Source: Deinandra increscens subsp. villosa (Eukaryota; Streptophyta; Magnoliopsida; Asterales; Asteraceae). Taken from it: DNA of 64,000 nucleotides. The position numbers and the translations under genes are program-made. The first letter of the stretch is position 1, and each line of letters opens with the position of its first letter. The notes under the pieces were generated by a model, which ran no database searches, was not told where the DNA came from, and saw only the letters and a program-made list of their open reading frames with translations. This document shows positions 1 to 11,868 of this stretch, one piece after another. Where the stretch lies: NCBI GenBank assembly GCA_039602395.1, contig JBCNJP010000017.1, positions 94,340,713 through 94,404,712 of the forward strand. The letters run 5' to 3'.

Positions 1-2
1 AC

Positions 3-2819
3 TTTTCAAGATACACATGGGTTTTCTTCCTAAGAACTAAGGATGAAACACCTGAGATTTTAAAATCCTTAATCACTTAACTTGAAAATCCGTCAAATTT
101 CAAAGTCAAAACAATTAGAAGTGACAATGGCACAGAATTTAAAAATCATGTTTTAAATTCTTTTTGTGAAGAAAAGGGGATATCTAGGCAGTTTAGTGTT
201 GCTAGAACTCCTCAGCAAAATGGAGTAGCTGAGAGGAGAAATAGAACACTGATTGAAGCTGCTAGATCAATGCTGGCTGAGTCTAAGCTCCCTGTAACTT
301 TCTGGGCTGAAGCAGTGAACACTACCTGCTATGTTCAGAACAGGGTGCTTGTGGTCAAAGGTAAAAACAAGACACCATATGAACTTTGGAGAAAAAGAAA
401 ACCAAGTATACACTTTCTCAAAGTTTTTGGTTGTCATGTTACACTATTAATAACCAGTGAGAATTTAGCTAAGTTTGCTGAAAAGGCAGATGATGGCTTC
501 ATGGTTGATTACTCAGGTGTTGCTAAGGCATACAGAGTATACAATCTCAGAACTAAAATTATTGAAGAGTCAATTAATGTGTTTTTCAATGAAAAATCAA
601 CAAATAAGTTTAGTTCTGAACCCTCATGGTTATTTGATATTGATTCACTAACCAATGCTTTCAACTTTACTGTTGATAAGTCCTTTAGTGAGTATGTGCA
701 GTCTCAGGGGGAGAATTCAAATGCAAAGAAGAATGGCTACAAGTTTGGTCATTTCTACTCCTCTGTCAGCACACAACCTTACAAACCACCTACCATGCCA
801 ACTGTTGCAATTCAACAAGTCACTGATCCCACTCCAGTGAATTTGGTTGAAACTGAGTCAAGTGACTCTCAATCACAACAGGATGGTTATGTCTCAGACA
901 CCAGTGATGATGGGAGTTTGCAGCATTCTCCTAATGATAACTTACATGGTGATCATGATGGTTCTCATGAGTCAAATTTCAATGACTCATCTCTTGGAGA
1001 TACCATCAACTCTGCTAACAACTCAAGTGATCAACATGTCTCTGCTGCAACTACATCAAATTTACCCCCTTCACAAAGATTGCCAGGAATTGAGCTTAGT
1101 GTCCTATTGCCCCCAATTATTCCACCAACTAGGCAAGTTCAAAGTCACGAATTTCCAAGTTTTCAGAATACCAATGTCAGCAAAACTCATCCCATTGAGA
1201 ATGTGATTGGTGAAGTAAATGCTCCTGTTCTTACAAGAAGCAAATATGCTGTTGCAAACATCTGTTTATTTGCATGCTTCCTGTCTCAAGAAGAACCAAA
1301 ACAAGTGGAGCAAGCACTCAAAGACAATCATTGGATTGAAGCTATGCAAGAGGAATTGTTCCAAATCAACAAACAACAGGTTTGGGAACTGGTTGATTTA
1401 CCAGTTCATGCTCAACCAATTGGAACAAAATGGGTTTTTAGAAACAAGAAGGATGAAAGAGGAATTGTTGTCAAGAACAAAGCTAGGCTTGTTGTTCAGG
1501 GATATTCTCAAGAAGAAGGGATAGACTATGATGAGGTTTTTGCTCCAGTTGCAAGATTAGAGGCAATCAGAATCTTTCTTGCCTAATCAGCTTACAAGAA
1601 CTTCACTGTTTATCAAATGGATGTCAAGAGTGCTTTCCTTTATGGGAAACTGAAGGAAGAAGTTTATGTCTGTCAACCACCAGGGTTTGAAGACCCACAC
1701 CATCCTAACAAGGTGTGTAAACTAATCAAGGCTCTCTATGGTCTCAAGCAAGCACCAAGAACTTGGTATGAGACTCTGTCAAATTACCTGCTTGGCCATG
1801 GATACAGAAGAGGAGCCATTGATAAAACTCTCTTCATAAGGAAAGTTGGAAAAGATAAGTTGCTTGTTCAGATTTATGTGGATGATATTATCTTTGGATC
1901 TACCAATCCTAAGTTGTGCAAGGAGTTTGAGACCCTGATGCAAGATCAATTTGAAATGAGTTCAATGGGTGAACTTAATTTCTTTCTGGGTCTCCAAGTT
2001 AAACAAACTGCAGATGGCATCTTCTTGAACCAGTCAAAATATATTCAAGATATGCTCAAGAGGTTTGATATGCTATCTTCCTCTTCTGCAAAAACTCCTA
2101 TCTCAACCTCTCACAATCTGAATTCAGAATCAGAAAGTGAACCTGTTGATCAGCACACTTACAGGGCAATGATTGGATCTCTGATGTACTTAACAGCTAG
2201 TAGACCTGATATCATGTTCAGTGTATGCTTATGCTCTAGATATCAATCAGCTCCCAAAAAATCCCACATGAAGGCAGTAAAGAGAATCTTTAAATACCTC
2301 AAAGGTCAACCAAAACTTGGGTTGTGGTATGCAAAGAACAATGACTTTTCTCTTGTTGCCTACACTGACAGCGACTATGGTGGCTGCTACCTGGATAAGA
2401 AATCAACATCAGGAGGATGTCAATTTCTAGGAAATAGGCTTGTATCATGGCAATGCAAGAAACAGACCTGTGTTTCTACTTCAACTGCTGAAGCTGAGTA
2501 CATTGCCGCTTCAAGTTGCTGTGGTCAAGTACTTTGGATTCAGAATCAAATGCTGGATTATGGAATCACATTTCTGGAAACTCCTATGTATGCAGACAAC
2601 ACCAGTGCCATTTCCATCACCAACAATCCTGTAAAGCACTCTAAGACAAAGCACATCGAAATAAGGTACCATTTCATTAGAGATTGTGCAGAAAAGAAAT
2701 TGATTAAGTTACACAAGGTTCATACTGATCTTCAATTAGCTGACCTTTTCACAAAGGCATTTGATGAAGCAAGATTTTTCTTTCTTATCACAGCTATTGG
2801 GATGATGAACTTTGGTTAA
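3..2819 (+). pseudogene. copia Pol remnant: integrase C-part, reverse transcriptase, RNase H
   Basis: One reading frame runs from the left edge to TAA at 2817-2819 but is broken by in-frame TAA codons at 78-80 and 1584-1586. Integrase residues seen are the second catalytic Asp (SDNGTEF, 123-125) and the Glu (GVAERRN, 231-233), with the canonical D35E spacing. Reverse transcriptase follows, starting near MDVKSAFLYG (1620), with the YVDD active site at 1875-1886. RNase H shows AYTDSDYGG near 2360 and STAEAEY near 2485. Between integrase and RT is a Ser/Asn/His-rich linker. The second stop lies 11 codons before the conserved QMDVK at the RT start. The first catalytic Asp of integrase, protease and gag lie outside the window. 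Confidence 0.88.
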
Positions 2820-3536
2820 CTTTTGCTGTCAATTGTTGCTTTTATGTACATAAATTTTTTCTATCACCTTATGTGCTTGTGTTCTTAACATCCATCTCTT
2901 CAAGATCATGAGAACTCTTTCAAGAAATGTTCTTATAACTGATAATTTGAGAAATTTCCAAAGTTATGAGCATTTCTGAACTTTTTGATACTTCTAAGTA
3001 AATTCCAAGGGAACAACATTGTTCCGGAGGAACTTACTCCTGAAGTTTTTCCCTTCTCAAGAGAAGTTCCGAGGGAAATATCTAATGTTTCTAATAGATT
3101 TCAAGTGTTTTCTAAGTGTTTCAGGTGTTCCGGAGTAAATTTTGAAACTCCGAAGGAACTTCCTGCGGAAGTATTTCAGGAGAGGTGAAGAAAATATCTA
3201 AGGGAATAAGTTCCGAGGGAACTTCACTCTTCCGAAGGAACTCAATTGTTCCAAAGGAAAAGTTCCGAAGGAACTTTATTGACTTAATCTTTTTAATTGG
3301 ATTAAGTGGGACCCTTTATTTCAAACTTTAACAGTGACGGTTAACTGGTGGCCCCACTAACTCCACCTTTTCCGTTAACGTCACTTCCCTCTCTCCTCAC
3401 CCTTTAACTGTCAATTCCAGAGAAACCCTTTCACTTACTAAACCTAAATCCCAAATTCCCTTCAATCGCTCTCGATTTCTCTCAATTTCATCAAATTTCA
3501 TCTGAATCTGTCAAGCAATCACTCGGTACAGAACAA
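2820..3536 (+). other. inter-ORF spacer and 5'-UTR-like leader of the third ORF
   Basis: No coding frame is convincing here. The first 470 bp contain at least eight copies or near-copies of the interrupted palindrome GTTCC-N3-GGAAC (for example 3021-3033 and several between 3140 and 3280). The last 200 bp change character to CT-rich sequence with many TCTC and TTTCATC runs, typical of plant 5' untranslated leaders, and end at the ATG at 3537. A promoter or splice acceptor for subgenomic expression of the third ORF may lie here (inference). Confidence 0.55.
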
Positions 3537-6500
3537 ATGGCAGCATTCACATTTCACAACGAGCACAATCAAAGGGCTTTTCTAGAGAAAACAGAGAAGT
3601 CTGCTCCGTTCGATGGAATGATTGACTTCCTTACAGCGTCAGAGCTTAATTTTGCCCTAACTGTAAATCCCACAATTTACGATGAAACCATCACTCAGTT
3701 CTGGGCAAATGCTGTAGTAGGTGCCGGCAGTGAAGACGGGAAGCAGGTGATGCAAATTGAAAGCCAGGTTCACGGTAAAAATGTGTTCATCACTGAAGAA
3801 ATGATCAGAAATCATTTGAAATTACAAGACAGAGATGGTATTCTCACTTTCCCCAAGGAAGATTACCAAATTTACTCTGATGGGCATAGGCTATGGAGGA
3901 AACCCCAAAAGCAAAACGGTGAAGAAATGTCACATTCCACCTGTTTGGAGATTTCTTGCCCATACTCTGATGGTGTGCCTAACTCCCAGAAGATCTCATG
4001 AGGAACTTGGTGAAGTCCAAGCCACTGCTCTTCATGCTGTGATCAGGGGAGATTGTTTTAATTTTTCAAAAATGATTTTTGATGGGCTCAGGGAGAATTG
4101 TGAAAAACCTTTTAATATGTATCCCAGGTTTTTACAACATATTCTGGATACACAATTCCCTGATGTTCCCAGAGCTGGTACCATTTTTCACCAAAAGAAC
4201 TTAACTGAGAAAATTTTTTCTTACTTGCTTTCAAAATCTGCAATTTCAAACTGTCTTGGTGTGGAAAATGACCATCCACTACCCGATCCAAGAGTTATTC
4301 CTGCACCTAGGGTGCAAGAGCAACCAGTTGCTGTTCAAGAACCAACTGAGCAACCTGCTCCAGGTGACAACACTGAACCTACACCATCAGCTGTTGAACC
4401 CACACCTGAAACTGACCCTCTAGCAAAATTACCTGTGAATTTCACTTACATAAGAAAGAGGGTCAAGCACTCAAAAACTACAACCAAAACTTCCTCACCT
4501 ACTCCATCAAAAGTTGTTGAAAAGGAGACAGGGTCTACTCCACCTGTGTCTCCTACTGCCACCCAACCTGAAAACCTTGAGCATGACCCACTGTCTGCTC
4601 AACATCAAAGCCAAGGGTTAAGCCAAATTGCTGATGATCTCTCACTTGAGACCTCATCTTCTATTAGATTGGATGTACAACCCTCATCCCTCTTGTTTAC
4701 CTCCATAGACCTAAACCTAGATCTACCTGTGAATGATGAAGAACCTGATCTAAATCCAAATGACAATATCTTCACATCAACCTCACCTCATGAAGATGAT
4801 TGGATGGATCTTGATTATGTTTCTCCTAACCCCCATTCACCCACTAAGGAGTTGAACATCAGGAGTGATGAAGATGTTCATGTAGAAAGGGCTGCTACTA
4901 CAATTGGTTCCCCACTGGAACAATTGGATAGTAGTAACATTCTTAAGACCCAATCTATGGCAACCAGCAGCCAGTTTGAACCAAAGGAACCAGAAATGGA
5001 ACCTGAGGCAACAACTGTGCTTGCAGGGAATCCCAGGAGCCAAGACAACCAGGGTGTTGAGCTTGATCAAGCTAGGCTTGATGGCTCTTCTTCGCCCAAG
5101 GATACTGAGAAATCAGTTGAGGGCAGTGCTTTACTTAAGGAATTGACGGCTAATCAAACTGAATTGCAGAAACAAATGCAATCCCTGCTTCACACTATTC
5201 AACAGCAGGACACCTTGATTGAAAGGCTTAAGCAGGAGAAGGTTAGTGCATCAAACCCAACTGGTGAAGCTGTTGCTACCAAAAAGGGGGAGAAAGCTAG
5301 CTCTTCAACACCTATCGAAAACATTTCTGCTAAAAGTAAGCCAACTGAAGACTCTGTTAGCTCTTCTGAAATTGATTTTGATCACAATGAGAGGATACCT
5401 GAGAAGATGAAGACAAAGCTATTCAAAATCTATGGAATTAAGCCCTTCAACCCAATAGAAGGTTTGCTTAATGTTCACATGGATCAGCTGATGCAGGTAA
5501 CACCTGAAGAATGCAAAGTCAATCACATGGAATTCTTAAGATTCGTGATGGCTGCTTCAGGTGCTCATCCTCAAAACATTGCAGAAGTCAGAAGCTTTAT
5601 ATCTAATGTCTACCTGACAAAAGAGCAAGAGTATCTTCAAACAGGTGTAGAACAGTTTGAGGCTGAAGGAGGAGAAAGAAGTGAAGAACAGGTTGATACA
5701 CCTGAGAGTAAACCAGTAGAAGATGTGACTCAGCAAGAAGATCTGTTTGACATAGAAGTGACCGAAGCGTTACTAAACCTAAGGAGTCCTACATCTTCTG
5801 CAGCAAAGGTTGTAACAGAGGAAATTCCAAAGGATGTTGTTCCGGAGGAATTTGCCTCTAACACTGAAATTCCGAAGGAAGTTACTCCGGAGGAGCTAAT
5901 CATCACTGATGAAACTCCAAAGGATGTTACTCCGGAAGAATCAACCTTGGCTAAGGAGATTCCGAAGGAAGTTACTCCAGAAGAACTTCTCACCACTGAG
6001 AATGTTCAGAAGGAAGTTACTTCGGAAGTTGTTTCCAAGAAATTGCCTAAGACTATTTCGGAACCAATTGCTCCGGAAGTCAGTCCTAAGGTAGTTACTT
6101 CGGAACTTGGCACTAAGACTATTCCTGAGCAAGTTACCTCGGAAGCCAGTCTAAATGCTACAACTTCACTTCCTGTGTCTTCAAAGCCTTCTGATGGTGA
6201 TTCTCATGATGAGAGAAGCATATCTGGTTTCACTGATTTGGAAGATGATAATCAGAGCACAGGTGGTCAAAATGAAGAAATAGACCCTGTTACAAAGGCT
6301 CTAATTGATCAATTGGAGAAGGAGAATGTTGAAATGCAGAAGAAGTTCCAAGAACAGAAGGAGGCTGCTGTATTTGAAGAACAAAAACAACTGCTCATAG
6401 AAGGAGGTATTTATGAGTATGTTATCAATAACTCAGACCTGATGTTCTTTATTAATGGAGCTAGACTAAGATCAGACCAGTACATAAAAGAAAGGATTGC

Positions 6501-7599
6501 TAGAGCCGAAGAGCAAGGTCTTTCAGACAAGGTTGAAAAGTACAAAAGGGTCTTAGGGAATGACTACAGGAAAATCCGTATGAAAAGCAATGAAGAAAAC
6601 AAGATTTTCCTTGGTCAATTCAGTGTTATGCTCAGAAGCAAGGAGTGTTTCACTGATGCATGGGTAAATGAAATGAAGGGAAATGACTTGGTGAATTGGA
6701 TGTACATGATTCTCACCATTCAAGCTGATGAGACCAAGAAGCTAAATGTTAAGAGGTTTGTTGAATGTAGTTATGAGCAGGAGAAGGCACAAGAGAAGCA
6801 AGGTACCATATACCAGAAATTGTCTGAGGAAGATGACTTGCTGATTCACAAATGGTATTTTAAAGAAATTCTAATGGAGAATCCTAAAAGAATCAACTCT
6901 TGCAAACTGCCAAGACTGAGAACTGAACTTGATGCCATCAGGAAGAGTCAAATAGAAAAGGAGAGAACTACTGGTGAGAAAAGACCACCAGGTATGTATA
7001 CTCTTTTCGACTCTCTTCACCCTGAAGGTCTCAGTTACCTCAAAGAGAAGAAAAGGAAAGCTCCTGTCTCAGCTACTCAACAGAAGAAACCCAGAATTAA
7101 CATTGTCAAGCAAATGTTTGACACTGTTTCTGATCCTCACCTCTCATCCTCATCACAACCCACTACCCCTACATTTCAAACTCCAAACCAACCTATTCCA
7201 TCTCCACCATCTTCTCCACCTCCCAAAATTCCTAAGCCTACACAACCCGAGCCTGAATCCTCATCCCAAAAACCTTCACCCACTCAACCTATTCCCTTTT
7301 CTTATTCTGGAAGAAAGAAGTCAATGGCTGTTAAAAATCGCCTAGCCAAAAGAAAGAAGTTAGCTGTAAGTGAATCAGAAGAAGAGTCCGAACCTTCAGA
7401 TTCTCCAACAGCAAATGTTGAAGTCACTCATCCCTGCATACTAAGGATTGAAGAGCATAAGAGTGAGAACATGTGTTACTTCTTCATGAGCAATGGTGAA
7501 ATCAGGAAGAAGCCTGCTTTAAAAATGGATGACTGGGATAAGTTGCATCAAATGGATATCATGGCTATAATGGGAACTCCTAACTATAAGGTAGTGTAG
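3537..7599 (+). pseudogene. SIRE-lineage third (env-like) ORF, broken by one frameshift
   Basis: The ORF starts with ATG at 3537 after a leader-like stretch. Reading moves from that frame to the +1 frame around 3880-3900, and the second frame is open to TAG at 7597-7599, about 1,350 codons in all. The N-terminal ~200 residues contain FWANA, ITEEMIRNHL and, after the shift, WRFLAHTL and FNFSKMIFDG, shared with the homologous ORF of the minus-strand element at 24306-26922. The middle is Pro/Ser/Thr/Glu-rich with a tandem array of PKEVTPEE-like units, then a helical Glu/Lys-rich region (about 6240-7000), a Pro/Ser-rich basic tail and a compact C-terminus. Proteins of this family are often mis-annotated as host genes in Asteraceae. 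'Env-like' describes position only. I see no convincing signal peptide or membrane anchor, and function is unknown. Confidence 0.72.
5815..6150 (+). repeat. in-frame tandem degenerate repeat in the third ORF
   Basis: About nine units encode variants of (I/T)PK(E/D)V-TPEE-spacer. At the DNA level they are built on TTCCGAAGGAAGTTACTCCGG-like words, closely matching the noncoding GTTCC-N3-GGAAC words at 3000-3280 and in the LTR at 7710-7800. Confidence 0.8.
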
Positions 7600-7657
7600 A
7601 TCTCAAGTTGAAGCATCAAGAAGATTCAGACAGAAGAACAGTTTTTGGTAGCAACAT

Positions 7658-7670
7658 CTTAGGGGGAGAC
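7658..7670 (+). other. polypurine tract
   Basis: TTAGGGGGAGAC immediately precedes the LTR start TGTTGGGAAT. It is the plus-strand primer for reverse transcription and fixes the LTR border. Confidence 0.85.
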
Positions 7671-8268
7671 TGTTGGGAATGTTTTGCTAGGCAGAAATTC
7701 TCTAAGTCAGAGTTCCGAAGGAAGTTAGTCCGGAACTTCCTTCACACTAAGTAGTTCCTCCGGAACTTCTCTTAGTGTTACTCCGGAACTTTGACTTATC
7801 CCCTTGTTGCAAGTTCCAATGCATAAAGCTGTCAGATGGCAGTTTTACTTTACACCATGCTGTGCACTGTTCACCGATAGGTCTGCTCAACTGTTCACAG
7901 AAGCATGCTTGTACTACAACAACTCTGGAGTAGATATCATTTGTTTATTTAGCCTAGGAGCTAAAAGGAAATAAAAGAATATCTTTTATTTCCTCCTTGC
8001 ACTATATATATTAGTTGTATTTCCTTTTGTTTGCGTTGATCGAATATCTCTCTTGTTCATCAGCTGTAACTCTTGTAAACACTGTGAAGTATAAATATAG
8101 TAGTGCTTGGAATTGATATCGTGTGTTTATCTACTTTACTTCTTGTTTACTAGTTACTGTTTCGATCAAACCATTTCAAATATTAACACAAACAAGTCTG
8201 ATTCCGCCTTTCTTGTTTGACACCTTTGGTAACTTGTCTGGTTGGTTGATCCTAACCACGATCCTACA
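7671..8268 (+). repeat. 3' LTR of the SIRE-type element
   Basis: It starts TGTTGGGAAT after the purine tract and ends GATCCTACA, a roughly complementary pair (TGTTGGGAT versus TGTAGGAT). A TATA-like box, CTATATATA, lies near 8000. The first 130 bp carry GTTCCGAAGG and TCCGGAAC words. The right border is the point where an unrelated RNase H frame starts. The 5' LTR is outside the window, so age and TSD cannot be scored. Confidence 0.75.
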
Positions 8269-8944
8269 AAACTATAGGAGACTAGTAGGCTCATTAAGGT
8301 ACTTAACTCAGACAAGACCTGATATAACCTATGCTGTGGGATATGTGAGTAGATTTATGCAGGAACCTAGAGAAGCACATCTTAAGGCTATGAAGCATAT
8401 TGTGAGATATATTAGAGGTACTGTGAACTATGGATTGCTATACAAATTAGGTGAGAAAGGAGAGTTGGAAGGATATAGTGATAGCAATCATATGATGGAT
8501 ATGGATGATGGGAAGAGTACTTCTGGTGATGTATTCTTTTATAACAATGCTGCAGTCTCATGGCACTCACAAAAACAGAAAATAGTAGCATTATCTAGCT
8601 GTGAAGCAGAATTCATGGCTGCTACAGCTGCAGCTTGTCAGGCTTTATGGCTAGCTAGATTCTTGGAAGAGTTAACTGGTAAGAAACATGAAAAGGTGAA
8701 GATAAATGTGGATAATAAGTCTGCAATAGCACTAATGAAAAATCCAGTGTTTCATGGGAAATCTAAACATATAAACCTGAGATTTCACTTCATCAGGGAG
8801 TGTATTGACAGGGGACAGATTGAAGTTGAATTTGTGAGAGGAGATCAGCAGAAAGCTGATGGGCTTACAAAATCTCTGGCTAGAAACAGATTTGCAGATA
8901 TAAGAAAGCAAATTGGCATTGAAGAACACATTAAATTCAAGTAA
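8269..8944 (+). pseudogene. copia RT C-terminus and RNase H fragment
   Basis: The frame opens with YRRLVGSLRYLT, the conserved stretch between RT and RNase H, and continues through TRPDITYAVGYVSRFM, then RNase H motifs KSTSGDVF, LSSCEAEFMA and HGKSKHI, to TAA at 8942-8944. The usual SDSD at the first RNase H aspartate pair reads SDSN here, a probable inactivating change. Sequence upstream of 8269 in the same open frame belongs to the inserted SIRE LTR, so the ATG at 8123 is an artefact. Its residues differ clearly from the SIRE pol at 1-2819. Confidence 0.85.
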
Positions 8945-9087
8945 TGGTGGGAGTTCAACACATCATACACACAAATCTATGGATCACTGGTGTATGCTGC
9001 TAATGTTGGGTTACCACTAATTGAATTTGATGTTGCAGAGAGATTCAAGATGAATGGATCAAGTGATTTCAGAATTAGGGAGGAGAA

Positions 9088-9332
9088 TGTTGGAGTTATT
9101 AACACTTGTTAATATAACTTTGGGCAGAAAATGTAATTCTGAAATGTTTACAGGGACTTGAAATGTAAATGTTTTAAAAGTTTGTTACGAGCTGTTAATG
9201 AGGGTTTAGGTATAATTAGCCACTAGGTTAGTTTGTTTTGATTCATTCCTTTGTAAAAGTTCATCTTCATCATCAATAGAATTCTCTGCGTGTGTTCTTG
9301 TTTTCATGATGATATTTCAATTGTAAACTTCA
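9088..9332 (+). repeat. short 3' LTR of the older copia element
   Basis: It starts TGTTGGAGTTATTAAC just after AGGGAGGAGAA (purine tract) and ends in TTCA at 9332, where homology to duplication copy 2 begins. TG...CA ends fit an LTR of 245 bp. The expected TSD would be TGTAA, present once in copy 2 near 56318. Confidence 0.65.
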
Positions 9333-9624
9333 TGTAAATGAGGTGCTGAGATTTAGATTCGGGACGATTGAGTTGCTGTTGGTTGATTAAGTCCCAAATC
9401 AATCTCATTACTGATGATGAAGATCGGGGATGAGAAAAAGAAAGAGAGAGATAAGAAGGTTGTGGTAGTGGTGTTCAAAGGTAGTGGGTTATTGATGATC
9501 AAAGTTACAAACGATGAACGTTGGGAATGACGATTAATGTTTTTAGAACCGGACCGGACAATGAACCGGACCGGACAATGAACCGGTTGTCTTACCAGTT
9601 CACTGGTCGGACTAGATTCAAGAA

Positions 9625-10975
9625 CCGGATTACGTCATCATAAATAATATATTACTTTTAAATATAGAGAACTCATGATTTTGTGGACTAAGTCGAGGGA
9701 TGCTAAAATGTTTAAGTAGCTTTCATAAATAGCATTTGTTAAGGGGCGTGAATGAAACATTGAACTTTTAGTTACCTTAATCAGTGTATCCTAATCAACT
9801 TTTAAACGGCTGCTCAAACTTCATTTCTAGTTCTTCTTTCCTACTTCTTCATCGATGTGTAACATCTCAGTTTTCACGTATGCCTGATACATATAATCAA
9901 TAGAAGATATTCTAAGATGACATTAACGAGTGACTGCATATATAAGACTTGTTAACGATATAACAATTTGTGCAAAGTCAGAACAGAGAAACACCACGTA
10001 ACTAACCAAGCTTCGATTCACGTACGGTATTCGACACGAAATTCGAGGAAACGTCAAGAGGTAAATCTTGTTGAATATGATAGAGGGAGAAAAATGAGGA
10101 CCGTGGACGAAAACGGATCTCAAATCCGTGTTATAACGAAGCGGAAAAATGCAAAATGGTGATTTGGATATGGTTTTGTAATAACCGTATTTAACGCGCA
10201 AACGTCACTAAAATAACAAAGAAGTCACCGAAGCAAAATTAGAATATCAGGTATTGCATAATACTTGATTAATAACTAGGTTTGTAACCCGTGTGTCAGA
10301 TGAGGTGGATAAGTAAGTATAAACAAACACAATATAAGTCGGTTGTGGTGGTATATTTTTAGGTGGACAAGTTTAGGATATAATTTGATGTGAAAAAATG
10401 TTTTGTTTTATAAATTGCTCAAGACTTTCTTGTATACAACATTTAATGTTTTATTGGCGAGATTACTATCCTTGTCTAAATTCAAAGCTTTAGGCATTTT
10501 TTGCTTATAACCCTAGATAGTGCGACATATAACTAACTATGTAAAAACATTAGATGCCTTCAAAACCAACCTTAGAAGATGACTGACCCTAAGTTTTATT
10601 CACTGTCTATCAATACCTCTTCATCCATCAAAACCATTTCTACACCAAATGTCTCCCCAGGGTTCATAAAGAGTAAAAGTTTCCACAAGAATAATGCAGA
10701 GCTTCATTTGGTAGTCGTTTCACACTGCGCCAACTTGTCATATCAAAGTAATAGCTTTTGATGCCATGAACTTGCGAGTATAAAGAATCGTAGATAAATA
10801 TTATGTATAAAAAGTCGTAGATAAATATTACTTATAATGCTACAATAACGGGTCAATTTCATATATACCCCTACAAAATGAAAAATATCATATATATCCA
10901 TCATAAGTTTTAAATATCATATATATCACTGAAAGCCAGTTAAAGTATCAAATTGATCTATTTTAATAAAAACAA
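9625..10975. other. duplicated noncoding block, possible old Helitron material
   Basis: No convincing gene is present. Small frames on both strands (about 64 and 92 codons) persist in both duplication copies, but they overlap on opposite strands and resemble nothing I know. A CTAG preceded by A at about 10276 and followed by AACCCGTGTG resembles a decayed minus-strand Helitron 3' end, present in both copies (near 57894). The counterpart 5' end was not found. Confidence 0.35.
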
Positions 10976-11270
10976 GAAATCGACAATCTGCGCGTTACGG
11001 CGGGTCACTTCCTACATGTTAGTTTTTTTGTGTTGCTTCGTTAAGTGACATTTTTACTTTTTTATTAACAATCGACATTAAATAAATGACGTCTAATTCA
11101 CCATACAAAAGTTATTAAAACCTTAAAAAACAAAAAAAGTTCAAACACAAAATAATGTAAAAAAAATGGATTGAATGGGAATCAAAAGTGGAACCTCCTT
11201 CATAGAAGACAAAATACATATCACTCGCACTAAGTACATAACTTTCAATAGTCAATACCAACACAAAAGT

Positions 11271-11330
<60 letters not shown>

Positions 11331-11868
11331 TACACCGTCCACGTGCTACGATCGGTCACCAGTTTTTAATTTTTGTAAAGAGGTTCCATATAATTTCTTG
11401 TGTTTTTAAATCACTAAAGTTGAAATATATATAATTATTCTCTTCATCTAATTGGTTGTATATACTAAAGGTGGTGGAATAAGTAACATTAGAATTAAAA
11501 AAAGATAATAATAATATAATAAAAAAGAAGGCAAAAAGAATAATAACAAAATAAGAAGGAAAATAAAGTATGGGGGAGTCTCGAACCCAAGATTCCTTTG
11601 TTATAATATAGGAAATGTACCACTCGTTCCAATTCCAAGAAACTCTTTTGAAACAAAATTTACCACTCGTCCAAGAAACTCTTTTGAAACAAAATTTAAA
11701 CAATATTGTATATAATCAATATTCTAAACGCAAAAAAAATATATATATATTAAACAACATCAACCACGTGGCAGCCTGCACACGTGACACTCTCTCAATG
11801 GACACACAAAGTACTCTGAATTCACTCACAGCCAAACAATTACAATTGTTAATATATATAATAAAATA
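10976..11868. mobile_element. copy-1-specific insertion of ~890 bp, type unresolved
   Basis: Copy 2 passes directly from the equivalent of AATAAAAA to TAATATAT at about 58604. The word TAATAAAA occurs at both ends in copy 1 and might be an 8-bp TSD, but the site is AT-rich and chance is possible. The left end has a GCGCGTTACGGCGGGT stretch like Helitron termini. Inside are a (TA)n tract and a ~30-bp direct repeat near 11630-11700. No coding frame. Confidence 0.5.
11274..11327. repeat. (TA)n microsatellite
   Basis: About 27 uninterrupted TA units inside the copy-1-specific insertion. Confidence 0.95.

Larger units (their letters stand above)
1..8268 (+). mobile_element. SIRE-type Ty1/copia LTR retrotransposon, right part (5' end outside window)
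   Basis: In order on the plus strand are the integrase core, reverse transcriptase, RNase H, a 717-bp spacer, a long third ORF, a purine tract and a 3' LTR. The integrase-before-RT order is the copia order, and an extra env-like ORF after pol marks the SIRE/Maximus lineage (established knowledge). The 5' LTR, gag and protease lie left of the window. The right border at 8268 abuts an unrelated copia RNase H fragment, so this element inserted into an older one. Both ORFs are disabled, so it is a non-autonomous copy. Confidence 0.85.
8269..9332 (+). mobile_element. older copia element, 3' remnant (RT end, RNase H, LTR)
   Basis: The coding remnant abuts the SIRE LTR at 8269 and ends in a purine tract (near 9075-9087) and a short LTR (9088-9332). 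Its right border coincides with the point where homology to duplication copy 2 begins (TGTAAATGAGG at 9333 and 56318), so this element inserted into copy 1. The rest of it would lie left of the SIRE insertion, outside the window. Confidence 0.75.

Noticed and set aside
5730..5996. Minus-strand frame of 88 codons with repeated SGVTSFG
   Set aside because: It is the antisense shadow of the PKEVTPEE tandem repeat in the plus-strand third ORF.
8123..8268. ATG at 8123 as start of a copia protein running to 8944
   Set aside because: The first ~145 bp of that frame lie in the inserted SIRE LTR; the RNase H frame really starts at the junction at 8269.
7671..8268. Pairing this LTR with the minus-strand SIRE LTRs as one family
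   Set aside because: The ends are similar (TGTTGG) as in most SIRE LTRs, but internal sequence and repeated words differ, so they are separate families.
9923..10201. 92-codon minus-strand frame, also present at 57541-57819
   Set aside because: It is conserved only between recent duplicates and overlaps an equally conserved opposite-strand frame, with no recognisable motif.
11115..11342. Frame encoding a long Tyr-Ile repeat
   Set aside because: It is a translation of the (TA)n microsatellite.
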